From assembly GCA_022496805.1 (NCBI GenBank), contig CM040094.1, positions 19,739,501-19,803,500 of the forward strand: a stretch of 64,000 bases of DNA, written 5' to 3'. The notes below the pieces were generated by a model. That model did not search any database. It saw only the letters and a list, made by a program, of their open reading frames with translations, and was not told the origin of the DNA. The DNA comes from Pohlia nutans (taxonomy: Eukaryota > Streptophyta > Bryopsida > Bryales > Mniaceae). Below, piece by piece: positions 57,254-64,000 of this stretch; the stretch's first letter is position 1, and each line of letters begins with the position of its first letter. The position numbers and the translations under genes were made by a program.

Positions 57254-59094
57254 CTGCCCAAGGTACACACACTTGAAGAATAAGTCCATCAGAATAAGAT
57301 GCATTCAAAGTATCATTTGCAAAAATCAGAAAAGAATGTCGTCTTGTCTGGACTGCTTTGCGGTGAACCAATCCATTCACATCCACAACTCACCATCATC
57401 GTCGTCATCATCAACAACAACATAGGTGATGGATCATAGGCCAGTCGGAATTTCACACAAATGCAGCTTGGGTGGTTAAGGACTTGATTTTCAAGCTTCA
57501 AATGGCCAAAGAGCTCGTCCAGTTCACAGCTAAAGATGGTTTAGTAAAACGAGAAGCGACTCGCTAAGAGAGCGTCTACCACCAAAGGATTCCTTTTTAC
57601 CTTGAAGACGGAAACATCGGACAGTGAGGTTGCTCTTGTCGATTTTGAATTGTAAGTCCATGAAAAGCACCCGCCCCGTCTGAGCAAGTCCAATAAGCTG
57701 ATGTCAACAAGGTTTTGCTGGAGGCAAAAAAAATTCAAGAGTCGTCCAGTGTAAGAACATACACCCTAATTTCGTGCCATCAGCAAGGAATATTAAGTTG
57801 CTCACAGGCAAGGTAGGGTAGGGTAGGGGCAGTAGGGTTCAGCAGCACGTAGACAAGATTATTTGGAATTGTGCATTCTATGAACTACTAATAACACTAA
57901 ACTCACAGGAGAAGCGCCTGAAAAGAAACATACCAGGAGCATTCTGAAAAGGGAGCATCGCCTACCGCCCAAATGAAAGAAAGCCGAGAGTCCTCCAAAC
58001 TCAACAACAATTCAGATCCGATCTCTTGAAACAGAGTGAGAACGATCGACACCATCTCTGCATGCTCAAGAAGTATCCGGCCCTGCAGTAGTACTGTCGC
58101 CCAAAAAATGACTACATGTCATCGCCGAAGTTGAAAAACAAAACCTTGACCTAACACAATAATAATCCGGCATCATCAGGGGTTGGCAATGTTGCAAGGC
58201 GACCTCCCCGGCAATCGAGGACGATTCAATGTGCGGCATTGGGGCTCCAACCGCACTTACTACCTTACTGCGAGTGTCTGAGTAAGTTAGTTAAAGAAAC
58301 GCATGCAATTAGGAGGGTCACCCACATTTAAGTTAATTGTGTGCAGCAAACCCAATGCGCCGTTTCACAATCTGGCTCCCTCCCATGCTCGGAAAACTTA
58401 ATGGTAATAAAATCAGGGTGGAGGGAGAGTGACGGAGGTCAGTCAGAGAGTGTGGGCCGGCGCTGATTGACTGCTTATTGATGACAACCTCCACGCCCTG
58501 CCCGAGTGCGCATTTTCAAATTCTTTTGAGCAGTGTACTAACTTTCAGTACTGCATGAGCTTCCTTCCACTTGGGCTCTCCTGAATCGTTGACCTGTATT
58601 GTTATTCTTCCGCTACTCTAGCTCTGTCAGAGACTTCCTAGCTCCTACTGTACACTACTGTACTTCCACTGGATCATGTGCGCATTTGCTCACATTTTAA
58701 ACTTCTTTCCCGCCGGCATAAATTTAGCCATGCAGGGTCCACCACCCGCACATCACACCCGATATCATCTCGGCACCCAACTTGTCAGTCGGTGCCACAT
58801 TCAATTTCCATTCCGCATCTCCACTAGCACTCTGGATTGCACTCTCAAGGTCATTCAAAAAGTCAGACTTCACCATGTAATTCTCCCATCAATTAGACTC
58901 TTGAAAATAGTAAGTGAACCACTCACAAGTCACCTCGCATGAATGGTGCAATTATGATGTGCGATTAAGAAGAGGAGATACACTAGCAAGAGTGATTATG
59001 AGGGCCGTGGTTTTTAATGAATTATTCAGTGTCATTGACCAAATTAATTGTTCACTAACCCAACTTCATCCATTTTTCCATAGCCAAAGCAGTA
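57254..59094. other. 5' part and upstream region of TCX, exons unresolved
   Basis: Minus-strand segments with protein-like composition (for example ..TSLSDVSVFK ending at a GTAAAA donor at 57600, and DELFGHLKLENQ near 57520-57480) suggest 5' TCX exons, but phases do not join in any model I tried. Upstream of about 57.8 kb I see no gene. A poorly defined ORF at 58676-58942 is not supported. Confidence 0.35.
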
Positions 59095-59372
59095 CCATAC
59101 CAGGAAGGTAGGGTCGGCAGAAAATAATTCCCCAAAAAAATGCCGAATAAATAAATAAATTTATCAAGTATTTTGTCGAAATCAACAAAAATGAAGTCAA
59201 CAAAAATTGTAGGCAAAAAACACAAAGGAAAAAGTGTAGCCGCTAGTAAAATTCAATGTTAGTTATTAATAGCCGAATTTTTTTTAATTATTTTTGAAAC
59301 TGCCGACCCCTAATTTTCAAACTTTAATTAATTATTCGACATGAAAGTGCCGACCCTGCCTTCCTACTACGG
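59095..59372. mobile_element. MITE, second copy of the 50210-50481 family
   Basis: CCATACCAGGAAGGTAGGG at the left and CCCTGCCTTCCTACTACGG at the right, flanked by TA. The interior is nearly colinear with 50210-50481. Confidence 0.85.
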
Positions 59373-59374
59373 TA

Positions 59375-60171
59375 TTTAGAGTGCGAGTGGAGATGTTCTA
59401 AGAGCATTTCCACTAGCAATTCTAAATTGCATACACGTCCTTCAAAAATTGAGACCTCACCATATGGTTCCCACTAACATCATTCAATTAGATTCTAAAA
59501 ATAAACACTCAATCACAAGTCACCACACATGGATTGTGCAATTAAGCCTTAAACAACATTCTAGGTCTTCAATGGGCAGCCCCAACTTCTCTGAAAGAAT
59601 GTGGATTTTATATTTAGGCCAAGCATGGGTGCATGACCAATCACAACAAATAAACAAGCACACAAAGAATCAATTAGGAACTTAGGAAAGAATCAAATTA
59701 TCCTCCAATACCTTTGATTTAGACATTGCTAACAAGCATGAAAGTATTTGTTGTTGCAACTAAACACATCAAATGCCTCACCTTGTTGTGCATCCAATGA
59801 TCTATGTATGGTTAGGAGTTGAATAGTGTTCCTGCTAGAAGCAAGATTCCTTAGAAATTAAGTCCATAGGGCTCTAAAGGATGTTTAAGGGTTAAGAAGA
59901 GAAGATACACTAGTTTGGATGGTTTTGAGGTTCTCCAAATGAAAAAAGGTAAACAAAAAAATATTCAAAACTGTTTTTTTTTTGCTGCAACTACTGTTCA
60001 AACACTGTGCAAGTGCATTGCACTACTGCAAGTAGAGTCATGCTCATTTTTTTGCGTTGCGTTCCTTTTTGTCATGCATTAGAGTAGTTTCTAATTGCGT
60101 ATTTTATATTTCTTGAATGACAACAAATTCCCTCAAAGTTATTTGACGCACGCATGCATGCAACATTGGTG
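59375..60171. other. AT-rich spacer, nothing recognised
   Basis: No supported gene or complete repeat; an isolated AAGGGTTAAG near 59890 may be the remains of a TTAA MITE end. Confidence 0.5.
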
Positions 60172-60182
60172 TATGTGAATGG

Positions 60183-60536
60183 TTAGGCACCACGGGCCTT
60201 GGCTTGGTGGTTGGGGCTCATGGCCCCCAATGAGGAGGTTGTCAATTCTATTCCCCATGCCGGCGTGGTGCTCACCGCCATAGTCCACCCAACTATGGTG
60301 GGGGGTCCTTGGACCTTGTTGTTTGTGTACCTCAAAGCCTTTTGGGGGGATACCATGTCCGGTATTTTCAAGGCACTAGTGGCTAGCTAGGTAGTACCAT
60401 AGTGTTCATCCTCGAAAGGGGAAAGTAGTATTGTCCCAATTTCCCCTTGTCCGGTAGACATCGGATCATTGGCATTACGAATGGACACTTCATTCACGCT
60501 GGCCCCTAAAGGGACCGGAGTTTCTATCTATCTATC
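60183..60536 (+). mobile_element. SINE-like retroposon with 11-bp target duplication and (TATC)n tail
   Basis: Flanked by TATGTGAATGG at 60172-60182 and 60537-60547. The 5' part (GGCTTGGTGGTTGGGGCTCA..GAGGTTGTCAATTCTATTCC) resembles a degraded tRNA-like Pol III promoter. The 3' end is GGACCGGAGTTTCTATC followed by TATC/TCTA repeats. 354 bp. A 5'-truncated relative sits at 63426-63512. The same 3' end in two copies with different target duplications shows retroposition. Confidence 0.85.
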
Positions 60537-60547
60537 TATGTGAATGG

Positions 60548-61232
60548 GCCATCAGTTAGATTATCCAGTGTGACAGTCCAAATCCTACCCATGCACATCC
60601 ATTTTCCCATGGCCAGAGAGCTAATCCAGAGTGCTAGTGGAGATGCTCTAAGAGCTCAAGTTCTCCACTGTTGACGGATGTAAAAAGAAATATTTGAAAG
60701 TTGACATTCACTATTGATAGTTAAGGGGGCAAGCACATGGCACTCCCTTGCAGAATACGAGCTAATCCTTGAAAGAAACAAGAATTTAAAAGCCACTTAC
60801 TTGGCTCAGAGATTTCCAAGCGTGGTGGGGCCTTCATTGGCTGGACTCTTCTAATTCATTAAATGGGTGAGGCCGAGGCAGTCGTAGTATTGCTTCTATA
60901 AACTATGATGACGACGTGAATTTGTATGCAGAGGATTGCCATTCTAGAGGATCCGCAACGTGATCATGGCGAAGGAAAATCAAACCCAGCGAGTATTTTC
61001 TTTGGGGAAATGCAACCCAACACTGACAGGCATTACGAAGATCAACACAAAATATATGGCTGGGAGGGGGATACGCACAACCTGGTGAGGGGATTTCTAG
61101 AGGAAAGAATGCCAAATAAAAAAACAAACCATGGAATAAAATACATAGCGTGTGGCGGCTACTGGAAGCAGCTACTTACTACTGAATAAAAACACACACA
61201 AGTGCTAAGTTAAGTTACTACAAAGGAAATAA
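60548..61232. other. 3' flank of the plastid-protein gene and spacer
   Basis: Contains a plus-strand ORF of 87 codons (60926-61189) without family resemblance; it may be chance within the 3' UTR of the minus-strand gene. Confidence 0.4.
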
Positions 61233-63155
61233 TTACTGTGTCCGCTTGTTCCCGTCTTGCAATCTCTCAGTGATGTCCAGATTGTCTTGCTTGCCCATTC
61301 GGCCGAACGCCACTTCCTCTAAACTCTGGCCTTGCCGCTTGTAGCGGCCGCCCGCGTCCACAAACGCCGGGCACGGCCGGTACGCCTTGATGGGGAACCA
61401 GCCGAATCCAGGCACGGAGCCCAGCCCGCCCAGAATCCTGCCCTCGCCGTTGCATCCCCCGACCTTCTCCTCCTTGCCGCACGCTTGGCATGCCGATGCT
61501 GACACGGATCGGCTGCTAGTCTGTGCAGCTTCATCGCCATCCTCTCCCCCTGCACTTCCCTGCCACTCCACCCCACCCCCCTCGTCAGAACCACTTGGGA
61601 TTGCACCAAATCCCAGCTGGTCCACTTCACCACATCATAACTTAGTAGCACAATGATATCAAGCTCAAAGATATGAAATCCACACCTCAGTTAAAACCAG
61701 ATACCTGAGGTGGTTACCCCATTCCCAACTGAATAAGAAATACGGATATGAGGCATAGATATTATTTAGTGTTATTATTTTTTAGAGGTAGGCAAGAAGA
61801 AATAGATTCCAACACAAGTTGAAACATAATTTTTGGATGAAAATGAATTAGTTATGAATTTTCAAAGTTAAAGTATGACGCATCCCATTCACGTCATATA
61901 GGTACACCTCTTTCTGTCTAAAGAAGATTTGTATTGCACACACCAAAAATGCTTAAACCAACAACAACGAATCCATAACCACACTTACATATACTAAAAC
62001 CAACAAGAGAGAACCCATTACCAATTGTAACTCACACTACAACCAACATCATCATTACAGCATTGATTGCGGATAATGCCCCTAGCTGTTGGTGAAAGGA
62101 GCCAGTTGATAATGGGGTAACCACCTTATTGAATGAGCCCAGAGCAGTGATTGCTAATTTTAGCCAAACTGCTACATAAAATTTGGATGGCTAATTGATA
62201 CAGAGGAGTTTTGAAAAAAAAAAAAGGGAAGGAATACTAGCCAGACTAGTTAAGATGTATAGCCTCTTCAAACGTAGGTATCACCCAGGTATTGCCTAAG
62301 TAGCACCTAGGTAGCACATGTGTATTACCCTGATACTACCTATATATATTAATATGACAAGAGCATTCAAGGAGCCTGGATTGCACTTCCAGTCATGGAA
62401 AAGCAGCAAAAATGCTAAACTGTCTTCTGACAAGAAAAAACCACTGGCGCCGAGGAAAAAAAACTGAATTATGAGTTATATGTTCAGAGAATCTAATCAA
62501 CCCAGTAAAATATCTCACATAATCCAATTAATGGACGTCCTTATCCACTGCCGACATGCTTCTTCGGTTTTCACCAAACGAAACCCTAATGCGAGAAATT
62601 TATACATTCCACCATTCTTCAAGACCGAGAATTGTTACCAGTGAGAATATCGAAATTCACGAATGAAGAAATTAATTCGCGAAGTAGTAATGCAAAGATT
62701 TTCCAAGACAAGAGTCATCCCATCTCCAGAAGCGCGTGAAACCCCAGAAATTTAGCACGGAACAGCATGAGAAACCGAACCGAGACGCAAATGGCAGAAG
62801 CAACGCTTCTAACTTTTGCAGATGGTGTCCAAATAATGCATTCTTCGGTGCGTTGGAATCCTCATGATTATAAACCCTTCATCATTGAAGAATTCGCAAC
62901 GCGAAAAGTCAGTGGGGCAGTTAGGGGTGTCGTGATTGTACTCACCTCACTCCCTGAGCTGGTAGAGACCTTCTCGTCCTCTACAACCGAGCCGGAAGAC
63001 GACGACTGAGCAACGGCTGACCTCCGGGCACCGCGGACATTGAGTGCAACGTGCGCAGGTTGCAGCGATGACACAGCGAGGTGGGACGGGCGGCGCTGAG
63101 GCGTGGCACCGCGCAGGTAGAGAGCGGAGGAGGCGACATAGCACATAGTCGCCAT
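61233..63155 (-). CDS. Two-exon plastid-targeted small protein with CxxC motif
   Basis: Minus strand. Exon 1 63155-62946 (ATG in GCCATGGCG context, 70 codons) ends at a GTGAGT donor; exon 2 61616-61233 starts after ACCAG in phase 0, for 197 residues in total. The first ~50 residues (MATMCYVASSALYLRGATPQ.., rich in Ala, Ser, Arg, no acidic residues) look like a chloroplast transit peptide. After a Ser-rich linker the mature part has LGFGAIPSGSDEGG, SACQACGKEEKVGGCNGEGR, GGLGSVPGFGWFPIKAYRPC, PAFVDAGGRYKRQGQSLEEV and FGRMGK. Two Cys pairs could bind a metal. The conserved look and intact frame suggest a housekeeping plastid protein; I do not recognise the family with certainty. The 1.33-kb intron is AT-rich and repeat-free as far as I see. 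Confidence 0.7.
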
Positions 63156-63425
63156 GGCTACTACTTCCAACGCTTGGCTACAAGACAGGACTCTGCAATT
63201 CATACAAGAGCAGGGCGAGCAAGCCAATGCCACGCACATGACTATGAGGGCAGAATGCCCTCTGCCTCACCTGCTTCCGCCAGCGCAAAGTAAAGGAAGA
63301 GAAAGAGGCCCTGCTGCTCGTGGGGGCCTCAAGCCTCAGGTCCCTGACGAGGAGGGAAAGAGTCCGAGGATTTTCTTTCATTTTATCAAAGGGAGTCTCA
63401 TTGGCGATTTGAAAATTGTAACTCA
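63156..63425. other. Upstream region of the plastid-protein gene
   Basis: GC-richer promoter-proximal DNA; ORFs here are shadows. No TATA box is obvious on the minus strand. Confidence 0.4.
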
Positions 63426-63512
63426 GATAGATAGATAGATAGAAACACCAACCCTATAGAAAGGGCCGGCGTGAATAAAGTGTCCGTTCGTAATGTCAAT
63501 GACCCGATGCCC
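63426..63512 (-). mobile_element. 5'-truncated copy of the SINE at 60183
   Basis: The (GATA)n tail is followed by sequence matching the reverse complement of the last ~80 bp of 60183-60536 (GCGTGAATAAAGTGTCCGTT.GTAATG.CAATGA). AAATTGTAACTCA is duplicated on both sides (63413-63425 and 63513-63525), the mark of target-primed insertion. Confidence 0.85.
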
Positions 63513-63574
63513 AAATTGTAACTCAAATAATAGAGTTATCCGTAAATTATAGGGTTTAGTGGGCCTTAGTTTAA

Positions 63575-64000
63575 CCCCTAAAGGACCGCAGTTTTTCCTG
63601 TTTTTCCTGTTTTTCCTGTTTTTCCTGTTTTTCCTGTTTTTCCTGTTTTTCACCTCTTTCTATTCATTTTCTTGTGAATATTTTTTTTCCTCTTGATAGA
63701 AAATGCCAAATCAAACATTGAAATAAAATTTAAGATTTTTTTAAACCAATTAAACAATTTTCCCCATGTCTTCAAAGACGGTCAAAAATTTCCCAAAAGA
63801 CTGCAATTTCATCTTTTTCACTTCAAACGCTATAATCTTGCAATCTGTACGGTCAAATTTTATGAAAATTTTACCATGCACTCTCTTGGTAATCTTTAAC
63901 AAGATCCTACGATTAAAGTTGAAAAATAATAATTTTTGAGATTTTTTTTAGCCCTGCCCGCACTGCCCATTCTCCCCAAAAAAAACCCTTTTGTTCCATA
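63575..64000 (+). mobile_element. TTAA-type MITE, right end outside the window
   Basis: TTAA 63571-63574 then CCCCTAAAGGACC, identical to the family B end, followed by a minisatellite and AT-rich DNA running off the window. The right end is not visible, so completeness is unknown. Confidence 0.65.
63592..63645 (+). repeat. 9-bp minisatellite, six copies
   Basis: Six perfect copies of TTTTTCCTG, 16 bp inside the left end of the MITE at 63575. Confidence 0.97.

Noticed and set aside
60926..61189. 87-codon plus-strand ORF
   Set aside because: Composition is protein-like but there is no family resemblance, splice context or promoter, and it lies in the 3' flank of a minus-strand gene.

Overview
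This is nuclear DNA of a photosynthetic eukaryote. GT-AG introns are frequent. The window contains a plant-type CXC (TCX/TSO1) gene, a gene whose product starts like a chloroplast transit peptide, Pol II-type U2 snRNA promoters, tRNA-headed SINEs and many MITEs. The mixture of AT-rich repeat-filled DNA and lineage-specific multidomain ORFs fits a large-genome streptophyte (a charophyte such as Chara, or an early land plant). That placement is inference, not proof.

Layout. 40-3594: broken multidomain RING-H2 gene. 3735-5331: dead Tc1/mariner element. 5.5-10.6 kb: TTAA-flanked MITEs, CGTCCG-motif arrays and a duplicated repeat block. 10.8 kb: tRNA-derived SINE. 11.4-16.0 kb (minus): transposase-like DUF7869-type gene, with a promoter near 16.03 kb and a long first intron filled with a 62-bp palindrome satellite. 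15.4-24.2 kb: AT-rich gene desert with satellites. 24.4-34.25 kb (plus): leader exon, an intron full of the same palindrome, a ParB-like plus DNA-methyltransferase-like gene, an FCP1-like phosphatase gene and a third gene. 35.3-37.9 kb: GC-rich gag-like ORF. 39.1-40.8 kb: CGTCCG-array promoter and a paralogue of the first gene, also broken. 41.3-42.8 kb: long fold-back. 43.2-45.8 kb: MITE, CGTCCG-array promoter and an intact kinase-like gene. 46.2-47.8 kb: nested MITEs and an orphan CGTCCG array with a TATA box. 48-52.5 kb: U2 snRNA pseudogenes and coding relics. 52.9-57.3 kb (minus): conserved TCX gene with one MITE in each of its three last introns. 57-61 kb: MITE and SINE. 61.2-63.2 kb (minus): two-exon plastid-protein candidate. 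63.4-64 kb: truncated SINE and the start of a MITE.

The two most unusual signals are these. (1) A 21-bp palindrome (TTCAACTCGA, one variable base, TCGAGTTGAA) occurs only in introns and untranslated parts of two divergent gene units, in helically phased arrays. (2) Directional arrays of a CGTCCGAT motif sit directly upstream of TATA boxes of unrelated genes, with similar arrays left as orphans beside TTAA MITEs.

The ordinary cellular genes are the TCX regulator and the plastid protein. The rest is best read as mobile or lineage-specific gene families in various states of decay. Several are open over kilobases apart from isolated nonsense codons. Splice models were made by eye from splice-site consensus, phase continuity and family similarity.
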